From positions 1-20,248 of the forward strand of contig UNSN01000008.1 in NCBI GenBank assembly GCA_900555675.1: 20,248 bases of DNA, written 5' to 3'. The position numbers and the translations under genes were made by a program. Shown piece after piece: positions 14,136 through 20,248 of the stretch (positions are counted from its first letter, which is position 1; the number at the start of each line of letters is the position of its first letter). Origin of the DNA: Candidatus Saccharimonadota bacterium (lineage in GTDB: Bacteria; Patescibacteriota; Saccharimonadia; Saccharimonadales; Saccharimonadaceae). A model generated the notes under the pieces. The model did no database searches. It was not told where the DNA came from and worked only from the letters and a program-made list of their open reading frames with translations.

Positions 14136-15779
14136 ATGAAACCACGCAAACAGTCGATGGACGGATTTGTCGCCAAGCGACCACAGCGAACTTCGTTGGG
14201 GGAAATTACTAGCAAAAAAACGACTACGCTCGGGCATCCTCGTAGTAACGAAGATAGTCCGCAAGTGTCGAATAATGCGACAAGGAATATTCAGCAACCA
14301 ACTTCTGCTAATAAATTAAAGCAGAATATTAGCGAATCGTTGGCGGCGATTGATGAAAATACTAAACCTTCTCATCGGCAGGAGCGTAAGCAGAAGCGTA
14401 AGAAAAAGTTAATTACCAGGATCATTCTTGCGATTATCGGAATTATTATTGCAATTGTGGCGGGCTGGCTGCTATTAAAATTATGGCAGACGATGAATTC
14501 GGTGTTCCATAATGGCGGAATCTTAGGACTATTTTCACAGCAAAAGCTGAAAGAGGATGCCTATGGTCGAAGCAATGTGCTGATTTTAGGTACAACAGAT
14601 GACGATCCAGACCATCCAGGTGCGACATTGACCGACTCGATGATGATTCTTAGCGTCAATCAGACAAAGAAGGATGCATATATGTTCAGCATTCCACGTG
14701 ACTTGTATGTAAAATTTGGTATGGCGTGTAATTCTGGCTACGCTGGTAAAATCAATGAATATTTTGGCTGCGTGAATAATGGCGATAGTGCGCAGGCGGA
14801 AGCCGAACGAATGGATAAAACGAAGAAATTCATCGGCGATATATTCGGTATGGATATTCAGTACGTGGCGCATATTAATACTGCGGTGATTCGTGATGCT
14901 GTCAATGCGGTCGGCGGAGTTACTGTTGATGTACAGAGTCGTGATCCGCGAGGAATCCTTGATCCAAGCATGGACTGGATGTGTCGAGCGAAGGAGTTGA
15001 ATTATCAGCAACGTCGCGAACGATGTCCAACAGGTCACTATATGCAATTAACTAATGGCAAGCACGAAATGGACGGCGAAAAAGCGATGTGGTTTTCTCG
15101 AGCGCGTGGTTTGGTGGCACCAACTTACGGATTGGAACAATCCAACTTTGATCGAGAGAAAAACCAGCAATTGGTACTTATGGCACTGAAAAACAAAGCT
15201 ACTTCCACGGGAACGCTAACTGACTTTGGTAAGGTGACGTCTCTGATGGATGCCATGGGCAAAAACTTGCGCACAAACATTGACACGAAAGAAATCCGCA
15301 CAATTATGAACCTTGGCTCGGAGATAAAAGAATCTGATATTCACAGATTGAGTTTTGTCGAGGAAAACAACGTACTTATGACTACTGGCACGGCGGGTGG
15401 CGCAAGCATAGTTCAGCCAGCTGCGGGATTGTATGATTATGACGACATTCGCGCTTATATAAAGTCTGAGATTTATGCAACGCCGCTATCTAAGGAAAAA
15501 GCCACAGTTGCTGTCTTGAACGGTTCTGGCGTGGCTGGTGCAGCGCAGAAAGAAGCGGACAAATTGACAGAATTAGGAATGAAAGTTGTTCATGTCGGCA
15601 ATGCTCCAGGTAATGAAAAGCTAGGGAAGACTCAAGTTTATCAATTGCCAGCTGGTAAAGAAAAAACTGCCACGAAAGATAAATTTAAGGAGTTGTACGG
15701 CTCGGTTTCATCAGATTCCTCGAAGTATAATTTGAATGTTGATGCACAATTTATCGTTGTTGTGGGAAGTGGCTCATAA
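14136..15779 (+). CDS. LytR-CpsA-Psr (LCP) family glycopolymer transferase with LytR_C domain
   Basis: 547 residues. A long polar cytoplasmic N-terminus (1-90, Lys/Arg/Ser/Thr-rich) precedes one membrane helix (~94-116). The extracellular LCP domain (~143-355) shows SNVLILGTTD, the T-D-S-M-M-I-L-S-V strand, FSIPRDLYV with the catalytic-type Arg-Asp, AVGGVTVDV, and the closing SRAR...FDREKNQQLVL helix. A C-terminal LytR_C-like domain (~454-545) begins ATVAVLNGSGVAGAA. LCP enzymes move lipid-linked wall polymers (teichoic acid, arabinogalactan or capsule) onto peptidoglycan. Four cysteines in the LCP domain (198, 212, 283, 297) could make two disulfides. The start is fixed by a -10 box 8 nt upstream. 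A downstream -10 box suggests that the following membrane gene is at least partly independent. Confidence 0.9.
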   Translation: MKPRKQSMDGFVAKRPQRTSLGEITSKKTTTLGHPRSNEDSPQVSNNATRNIQQPTSANKLKQNISESLAAIDENTKPSHRQERKQKRKKKLITRIILAIIGIIIAIVAGWLLLKLWQTMNSVFHNGGILGLFSQQKLKEDAYGRSNVLILGTTDDDPDHPGATLTDSMMILSVNQTKKDAYMFSIPRDLYVKFGMACNSGYAGKINEYFGCVNNGDSAQAEAERMDKTKKFIGDIFGMDIQYVAHINTAVIRDAVNAVGGVTVDVQSRDPRGILDPSMDWMCRAKELNYQQRRERCPTGHYMQLTNGKHEMDGEKAMWFSRARGLVAPTYGLEQSNFDREKNQQLVLMALKNKATSTGTLTDFGKVTSLMDAMGKNLRTNIDTKEIRTIMNLGSEIKESDIHRLSFVEENNVLMTTGTAGGASIVQPAAGLYDYDDIRAYIKSEIYATPLSKEKATVAVLNGSGVAGAAQKEADKLTELGMKVVHVGNAPGNEKLGKTQVYQLPAGKEKTATKDKFKELYGSVSSDSSKYNLNVDAQFIVVVGSGS

Positions 15780-15784
15780 TTTGG

Positions 15785-15790
15785 TATAAT
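15785..15790 (+). promoter_or_regulatory. -10 box of membrane protein gene
   Basis: TATAAT immediately after the LCP stop, 10 bp before the ATG at 15801; the -35 is weak. Again there is no Shine-Dalgarno sequence between it and the start. Confidence 0.5.
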
Positions 15791-15800
15791 AGAGTAAGTT

Positions 15801-16565
15801 ATGGAGTTACTGAAAACTGTTAAGCGAAGAACGTTTTGGAGCGAATTAGTTTACTATGTCTTAAATATTGGCTTGGCGGCTGCATTGCTTGTCATTGCTC
15901 AAGCATTTCAGACCCCATTTCCAGCGTTAGCGCTTGTTGTGCTGAGCAAATGGCGCATAATTGCCGTTCGTCCGCGTTTTTGGTGGGCAAACATTCAGGC
16001 TAATTTAGTTGACTTAACGGTCGGAATTGGTGTTGTTGGTTTGATGTATCTACCTACGTCGGTGTTTTATTTCCGTGTAGCGTTGGCGATACTATATGCA
16101 ATTTGGCTAGTTGTGATTAAGCCGATGTCTAAGCGCTGGCAGGTTGCCATGCAGTCGTTGATCGCTATTTTCGTTGGCGTAACTGCGTTGATGGTGGTGT
16201 CATACGAGTGGCCAGTTTCTGTAGTTGTTATTATGATGTTCTTGATCGGCTATAGTTCTGCGCGCCATTTCCTACACAGCTATGACGAAGAACAAACGGT
16301 TTTACTTTCGGCAATCTGGGGACTCGTCTTTGCTGAGCTGGGTTGGCTGTCATATTATTGGACTTACAGTTACGGAAAATCGTTATTTGGCGGCGTTTCA
16401 CAGGTTACAATAATCTTATTGCTATTCTCGCTCGTCGCCAGTAAAGCTTATCAATCTTACAACAAGCACAAAGCTATTCGATTTTCAGACATATCCGCTC
16501 CGGTGATTCTTACTATCGGAATTATCTTAGTGATGCTAGTGTTCTTGAATTCGGTAGTGATTTAA
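15801..16565 (+). CDS. Polytopic membrane protein of unknown function
   Basis: 254 residues, mostly hydrophobic, with about eight predicted membrane segments (roughly 12-36, 41-54, 67-84, 88-106, 114-150 as two, 166-187, 196-216, 229-254). Short basic loops (KRRTFW at the N-terminus, KPMSKRWQ near 110, YNKHKAIRF near 220) suggest a cytoplasmic N-terminus. It has aromatic and Trp-rich motifs (KWRII...RPRFWWANIQANL) but no transporter or enzyme signature I recognise. It follows the LCP gene closely, so an envelope role is plausible but only by context. Its TAA stop overlaps the prmC stop on the other strand by 4 bp. Confidence 0.75.
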   Translation: MELLKTVKRRTFWSELVYYVLNIGLAAALLVIAQAFQTPFPALALVVLSKWRIIAVRPRFWWANIQANLVDLTVGIGVVGLMYLPTSVFYFRVALAILYAIWLVVIKPMSKRWQVAMQSLIAIFVGVTALMVVSYEWPVSVVVIMMFLIGYSSARHFLHSYDEEQTVLLSAIWGLVFAELGWLSYYWTYSYGKSLFGGVSQVTIILLLFSLVASKAYQSYNKHKAIRFSDISAPVILTIGIILVMLVFLNSVVI

Positions 16566-17386
16566 TCTTGGGCGCCAGTGAAACGTAGGACCAGGATGTA
16601 ATTGAGAACTCTCTCTTTTATGAAACCATTTTTCACGGCTTCGTCAAGTATTCTATTGTGCTGCTGGGGGTCCGCCTCGATAAACAATAAACCTTCTGAA
16701 GTGAGACATCGTGGTGCTTGTGAGATCAATTGCAATATTAATTTCAATCCTTCATCTTCGGCAAAAAGCGCAATATCTGGCTCGTATTGAAGTTCTGGTG
16801 ACACGTCCCAATTCTTATCGACGTAGGGCAAATTAGCAAATATATAGTCGACTGGTTTGAGTTGACCATTAAGTAATGATTGCTGTTGAATATGGACGTC
16901 CGCATTTAAGGCGTCCGCATTTTTTTCTGCAATATTTAAGGCTGGTTTGCTAACATCGGATAAGATTACCGACAAGTTGCTTCTCTCTAATTTGGCAGTA
17001 ATTCCCAGACAGCCAGACCCTGTGCCAACGTCAATTAAAACTTTTTCGGCAATTTCGCTGGCGGTCAGTTCTAAGAACAATGAAATTAGATCTTCGGATT
17101 CGGGGCGAGGAATTAAAACGGAGGGGGATACGGTAAATCTACGCCCGTAAAATTCTTTATAGCCCAGAATATAGGCGATTGGTACGCGGTCTAATCTTAG
17201 GTCTAGTCTGGCATTTGCGATATCAAATCTTCTGGGGTCAATTTCTTCGTCCAGATGAGCGTGTAGGTAAGTACGGTTTTTTCGCAAAGTGTTGGCTAAT
17301 ATCAATTCGGCGTCTAATCTGGCGGATGAAATTCCAATATTTTTCAGGGATTTGGTCGCTGTTTTTAACCAGTCAGAGATAATCAT
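16562..17386 (-). CDS. prmC: Release factor glutamine methyltransferase (N5-Gln)
   Basis: Methylates the GGQ glutamine of RF1/RF2 using S-adenosylmethionine. 274 residues, normal length. The N-terminal helical substrate-binding domain has ARLDAELIL and AYILGYKEFYGRRF; RPESE (94-98) leads into the SAM-binding DVGTGSGCLGI (119-129); an acidic loop follows at LSDVS. The catalytic NPPY motif reads N-L-P-Y (185-188): the Asn and Tyr that contact the glutamine are kept, but the first Pro is Leu. The ATG at 17386 lies 7 nt after a minus-strand TATAAT, so it is leaderless. Upstream on the same strand, beyond an opposite-strand gene, is prfA, its substrate. Confidence 0.93.
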   Translation of the reverse strand: MIISDWLKTATKSLKNIGISSARLDAELILANTLRKNRTYLHAHLDEEIDPRRFDIANARLDLRLDRVPIAYILGYKEFYGRRFTVSPSVLIPRPESEDLISLFLELTASEIAEKVLIDVGTGSGCLGITAKLERSNLSVILSDVSKPALNIAEKNADALNADVHIQQQSLLNGQLKPVDYIFANLPYVDKNWDVSPELQYEPDIALFAEDEGLKLILQLISQAPRCLTSEGLLFIEADPQQHNRILDEAVKNGFIKERVLNYILVLRFTGAQD

Positions 17387-17393
17387 GTGGCTA

Positions 17394-17399
17394 ATTATA
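17394..17399 (-). promoter_or_regulatory. -10 box of prmC
   Basis: The minus strand reads TATAAT at 17399-17394, 7 bp before the prmC ATG. The -35 position (TTTTAC) is weak. Confidence 0.55.
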
Positions 17400-17450
17400 A
17401 CATATATCTATGGAATGTAAAAAGTAAAATGCTTGCAAAAACTGAGAAAA

Positions 17451-18113
17451 ATGGTAAAAAGTATTGATAAATCAAGAGATAGAGAGTATTATAGGCTTCA
17501 TATCATTAGCGAAAGAGATGAATATATAATAGAATTGCCAAATAATACGCATAGTAGTGAAGCCGCAAAACAAATGGAGTTTGCAGAAGGATTTAATTCT
17601 GAACTGACGACCAAAGAAAAGTTGCAGGCGGCAGCGGAATTTGATGATCTGGTTTGGTTGACATTACTTAGATTCGCGGGAGATGCGAAAACTTACGATC
17701 ATACTGAATCGATGGATCGGGTAGAATCGCAAGTTTTATTAGAAATTCCTCAAAAAGACGGATCTTATATATTGGTCAGTGTGGAATCCGCCCTGCTTGA
17801 TAATGGAGATAAAGAACGATCCATATCAATTATGGAGTGGGATGAGGGACGTAAAGAGACGCATGATTATTATATAGAAGATGATCAGGTTTTGAGGTAC
17901 GATGACAATATTGCTGAGCGGTCGAGAGAGTTAAAGAGAGTACTGCGCTCCGAAGGTATCATCATAATGCGTATGGTTGATAAGTGTAACAATGAAATAG
18001 AGAATGATAAATTAGAGCAACAAATGGGGCTAAATCGTCAACCAGTCGGTGTGAAAGAGATAAATAAGTTGGCAAAACTATTGGAGTCTGCTGAGCCGCG
18101 TAAGCTGTACTAA
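17451..18113 (+). CDS. Protein of unknown function between prmC and prfA
   Basis: 220 residues from the ATG at 17451. An in-frame TTG at 17433 would add six; the next stop upstream is at 17418. Neither start has a clear ribosome site or well-placed -10, so the start is uncertain. The product is soluble and highly charged, with no signal peptide or membrane helix. The middle has beta-type strands ([28 protein letters not shown]) and the C-terminal third looks helical with KRVLRSEG and LEQQMGLNR...[10 protein letters not shown] recognise no family or catalytic motif. Its stop overlaps the prfA stop by 4 bp, tail to tail, and its head faces the prmC promoter region. Confidence 0.6.
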   Translation: MVKSIDKSRDREYYRLHIISERDEYIIELPNNTHSSEAAKQMEFAEGFNSELTTKEKLQAAAEFDDLVWLTLLRFAGDAKTYDHTESMDRVESQVLLEIPQKDGSYILVSVESALLDNGDKERSISIMEWDEGRKETHDYYIEDDQVLRYDDNIAERSRELKRVLRSEGIIIMRMVDKCNNEIENDKLEQQMGLNRQPVGVKEINKLAKLLESAEPRKLY

Positions 18114-19180
18114 TTACTAGCATTCTGAGCTTTCAGTTCACGCTCATATCTCTGTAGATTTTCAATCAAATCGTCGATATCCCCGTTCATTGCAGCGGGG
18201 ATATTGCTGCGGCTGTAGTGAATGCGGTGGTCGGTGATTCGGTCTTGCGGGAAGTTGTACGTTCGGATTTTTTCCGAGCGGTCACCAGTTCCAACCAACG
18301 AGCGTCGCTCGGCACTTAATTTGGCGTTTTCCTCGTCAATTTTCATCTGTAACAATCGCGAACGAAGCACACTCATAGCTTTCTCGCGGTTTTTAATTTG
18401 TGACTTTTCGTCCTGGTTTGTGACGATCATTCCAGTCGGCAAGTGGGTAATTCGCACCGCCGAGTCTGTGGTATTCACACTCTGTCCGCCGTGTCCGCTG
18501 GAGCGGTAAATGTCGACGCGCAAATCGTTCGGATTTATCTCAATGTCGGCCTCTTCTGCTTCTGGCAAAACCGCCACTGTTACAGTTGAAGTGTGGACGC
18601 GACCTTGGCTTTCAGTGACTGGAACTCGCTGAACTCGGTGTACGCCACCTTCGAACTTCAATTTAGAGTATGGCGCGTCGCCCTTGATCATGAAAATAAC
18701 TTCTTTATAGCCGCCAGAATCATTGGCTGATTCGCTGATTAATTCTACTTTATAGCCGTTAGATTCGCACCAACGTAAATACATGCGGTACAGTTCCGCC
18801 GCAAACAATGACGCTTCATCGCCACCCGCACCGGCACGGATTTCCATGATGATATTTTTCTCGTCGTTGGGGTCTTTCGGGGTAAGTAGGATGAATAATT
18901 CTTCTTCTAATTCGGTCAATCGAGCTTCGGTTTCAGTAATCTCAAGCTTCGCCAGGGCAGCCAATTCACCGCCTTCGTTTGCTAATTCTTTGGCTTCTAT
19001 TAAGTTTTTTTCCAGGTTTTCTCGCTCTTCGCCTTTGGAGATAAGCGTTTCTAATTCTGAAAATCGTTTGTTTTTTACCGTAAAATCTGGTGAGCTGTAG
19101 GCATCAGGTTGCGCTAAAAAATTGCTCAAATCAGCTCGTTCATTTTTCAGAGAATCCATATCTAAAGAAATCTTCGCCAT
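18110..19180 (-). CDS. prfA: Peptide chain release factor 1
   Basis: Terminates translation at UAA and UAG. 356 residues, standard. The codon-recognition tripeptide is P-V-T (187-189) within [14 protein letters not shown], the RF1-type PxT (usually PAT), not the RF2-type SPF. The peptidyl-transferase motif GGQ is at 231-233 within [17 protein letters not shown]. The N-terminal helical domain (1-~110) and the [12 protein letters not shown] motif (116-128) are complete. The ATG at 19180 is 9 nt after a minus-strand TATAAT and lacks a Shine-Dalgarno sequence. RF1 with UGA stops in neighbouring genes implies that RF2 is also encoded elsewhere. The promoter is back to back with that of the gene at 19241. 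Confidence 0.97.
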   Translation of the reverse strand: MAKISLDMDSLKNERADLSNFLAQPDAYSSPDFTVKNKRFSELETLISKGEERENLEKNLIEAKELANEGGELAALAKLEITETEARLTELEEELFILLTPKDPNDEKNIIMEIRAGAGGDEASLFAAELYRMYLRWCESNGYKVELISESANDSGGYKEVIFMIKGDAPYSKLKFEGGVHRVQRVPVTESQGRVHTSTVTVAVLPEAEEADIEINPNDLRVDIYRSSGHGGQSVNTTDSAVRITHLPTGMIVTNQDEKSQIKNREKAMSVLRSRLLQMKIDEENAKLSAERRSLVGTGDRSEKIRTYNFPQDRITDHRIHYSRSNIPAAMNGDIDDLIENLQRYERELKAQNASN

Positions 19181-19189
19181 ATCTATAAA

Positions 19190-19195
19190 ATTATA
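19190..19195 (-). promoter_or_regulatory. -10 box of prfA
   Basis: The minus strand reads TATAAT at 19195-19190, 9 bp before the prfA ATG; no consensus -35 at 17 bp. Confidence 0.55.
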
Positions 19196-19202
19196 TCATA
19201 CA

Positions 19203-19231
19203 TTGACAAATGTTTCCTAGTATTGTATTAT
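19203..19231 (+). promoter_or_regulatory. Near-consensus promoter of ParB-like unknown gene
   Basis: TTGACA (19203-19208), exactly 17 bp, TATTAT (19226-19231). The -10 abuts an ATG at 19232 that would be upstream of the transcription start, so the ATG at 19241, 9 bp further on, is the likely leaderless start. Confidence 0.8.
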
Positions 19232-19240
19232 ATGGTCGTA

Positions 19241-19840
19241 ATGAGAGAATGCAAGGTTGAATCGCGTGATTTGGTTTACGAAAATACTGATAAGTTGGCG
19301 CTTTGTGATGTTGGAAAGTCGCCTGAACTGGTGCAGTGTATTGAAGATCTTCCAGAGGATATACCAGCAAACGATCCGAGAGTTGATTTGATTGTGGAGA
19401 GTTTGTTTGAGATTGATACCAATCCAATAGAGAAGCCAGTTTCACTACGTGATTTGAATGAATCAATTAAAGATAATATTGCCAGTGAAACGAAAATATC
19501 TATATATGAGGGTGAGTGGCCTGACATGAGAGCGATTCCGGGATCTGATATTCCGTTGCCGGTTGAATTATTTGTGGCTGCACCGATGATTAAAGATTGG
19601 CGAGAAGGGCGAGTGTCGGAATCGAAAGGTGGAAAAAGTAGCCGCGATATTATTAGGCAATACGCAGGAATGGACCCGAAAACTAGTCCTTCAATACGCA
19701 GTGTAGACGTTGTTGTGGATTCTGATGGCGAAGTGTTTTTGGCTCTACAAGGGGACGGCGCTCACCGCTTATGTGCCGCAAAGATGCGGGGAGACCGTGA
19801 AATATTATGTCGTGAGGTAAATATTGTCAGATTGAACTAA
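19241..19840 (+). CDS. Unknown protein with ParB/sulfiredoxin-like C-terminal motif
   Basis: 199 residues from the ATG at 19241, chosen over ATG 19232 because the latter touches the -10 box. The N-terminal half is acidic (EDLPEDIPANDPRVD) and unfamiliar. The C-terminal ~40 residues read VVVDSDGEVFLALQGDGAHRLCAAKMRGD...REVNIVRL, which follows the 'hydrophobic strand, G-D-G-x-H-R-x-x-A-A-x-x-x-G' pattern of ParB/sulfiredoxin-fold domains (compare AGERRWRAA in ParB at 12604). Members of that fold bind or hydrolyse nucleotides, or act as nucleases. No helix-turn-helix follows, so it is not a second partition ParB. A monocistronic unit with a near-perfect promoter and a terminator 9 bp after the stop. 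Function unknown; the fold call is by motif only. Confidence 0.65.
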   Translation: MRECKVESRDLVYENTDKLALCDVGKSPELVQCIEDLPEDIPANDPRVDLIVESLFEIDTNPIEKPVSLRDLNESIKDNIASETKISIYEGEWPDMRAIPGSDIPLPVELFVAAPMIKDWREGRVSESKGGKSSRDIIRQYAGMDPKTSPSIRSVDVVVDSDGEVFLALQGDGAHRLCAAKMRGDREILCREVNIVRLN

Positions 19841-19848
19841 TGTAAAAT

Positions 19849-19876
19849 AAAACCGCCCAGTGATTGAGCGGTTTTT
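19849..19876. terminator. Bidirectional intrinsic terminator
   Basis: AAAACCGC (19849-19856) and GCGGTTTT (19868-19875) form an 8-bp A/T-flanked stem with an 11-nt loop, with T's on both strands. It lies between the plus-strand ParB-like gene and convergent rpmE2. Confidence 0.88.
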
Positions 19877-19900
19877 GGATTGTCGGACTAATTTGTCAGA

Positions 19901-20245
19901 TTATTTAATCTTTTTGTCTGATTTTGGAGAATCAGTTTTAGCTGCTTTTTTAGCGTTAGCTTTCTTTGCTTTGTTTGCCAAAGCTGCTCGGCGAGCTTCA
20001 GCGGCAGCTTGACGAGCCTTAAAGCGATCAACACGACCCTCGGTGTCGATAATCTTTTCTTCACCAGTAAAGAATGGGTGTGAAGCTGATGAAATGTGAA
20101 CCTTAACTAATGGATATTCGTTGCCGTCTTCCCATTTGATAGTTTCGGTTGTTTGCGCTGTTGACTGAGTCAAGAACGCGAAGCCCGCTTGTTCGTCGCT
20201 AAATACGACAGGGCGATAGTTTTGTGGGTGAATACTGCTTTTCAT
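19901..20245 (-). CDS. rpmE2: Ribosomal protein bL31, type B, with basic C-terminal extension
   Basis: A 50S subunit protein at the subunit bridge. The first ~80 residues follow the bL31B signature: [51 protein letters not shown] and a closing DTEGRVDRF. It lacks the CxxC pairs of the zinc-binding A form. The total of 114 residues exceeds the usual ~80-90 because of a Lys/Ala-rich tail of about 35 residues ([11 protein letters not shown]), which looks disordered and RNA-binding. The ATG is 3 bp from the window edge, so its ribosome site or promoter cannot be seen. Confidence 0.95.
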   Translation of the reverse strand: MKSSIHPQNYRPVVFSDEQAGFAFLTQSTAQTTETIKWEDGNEYPLVKVHISSASHPFFTGEEKIIDTEGRVDRFKARQAAAEARRAALANKAKKANAKKAAKTDSPKSDKKIK

Positions 20246-20248
20246 AAC

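Noticed and set aside
14095..14184. Longer lepB frame starting at 14184
   Set aside because: It would run through the lepB promoter and into the divergent LCP gene; the TATAAT 7 bp before ATG 14094 marks the better start.
19223..19240. Earlier starts (TTG 19223, ATG 19232) for the ParB-like gene
   Set aside because: Both lie within or directly against the -10 box, upstream of where transcription would begin.
1..20248. CRISPR array, tRNA or rRNA genes, insertion sequences
   Set aside because: No regularly spaced repeats, no tRNA-like cloverleaf ends, no transposase or terminal inverted repeats were noticed; this appears to be ordinary core plus surface-gene chromosome.

Overview
The window reads as a compact, gene-dense chromosomal segment of a monoderm ultra-small bacterium, most likely a Candidatus Saccharibacteria (TM7) or related Patescibacteria lineage. 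This is inference from several traits: a moderate-to-low GC genome with tiny intergenic gaps; a eukaryote-like (type 2) isoleucyl-tRNA synthetase; zinc-less bL31B with a basic tail; many exported proteins of unknown family; and many ATG starts only 6-11 nt after a -10 box, which implies leaderless mRNAs. TGA is used as a stop (genes ending at 1582, 3375 and 12607), so the UGA=Gly code of Gracilibacteria/Absconditabacteria does not apply.

Layout. (1) 1-4091 is a cell-surface locus: a truncated WxL-like exported protein; an exported Ig-like protein with an LAxTG sorting signal whose signal peptide is knocked out of frame by an A7 tract; a second WxL-like paralogue; a DUF916/WxL-interacting-like membrane protein; and a LiaF-like membrane protein. 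(2) 4092-7303 is ileS behind a 300-nt leader with a well-formed T-box antiterminator. (3) 7391-8125 is another LAxTG-anchored surface protein. (4) 8251-10642 is a probable operon: a 62-aa unknown protein, a membrane protein with Tim44-like and DUF3137-like domains, and galU. (5) 10684-11361 is a Fic-domain protein on its own strong promoter. (6) 11442-13482 holds rplU with a terminator, then parA-parB overlapping by ATGA. (7) 13489-16565 holds lepB (signal peptidase I), divergent from an LCP (LytR-CpsA-Psr) ligase gene, then a polytopic membrane protein. (8) 16562-19180 holds prmC and prfA on the minus strand with an unknown plus-strand gene between them. (9) 19241-19840 is an unknown protein with a ParB/sulfiredoxin-like C-terminus, followed by a bidirectional terminator and rpmE2 (minus).

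Functionally the window mixes chromosome segregation (parAB), translation (ileS, rplU, rpmE2, prfA, prmC) and envelope building. LepB would cleave the signal peptides of the surface proteins, a sortase outside the window would anchor the two LAxTG proteins, the WxL-like and DUF916-like proteins may form a peptidoglycan-associated complex, and LCP plus GalU point to glycopolymer synthesis and attachment.

The strongest candidates for something undescribed are the WxL-like surface locus with its homopolymer-frameshifted LAxTG partner, and the T-box leader of ileS. A consistent leaderless-promoter architecture helps choose starts throughout.
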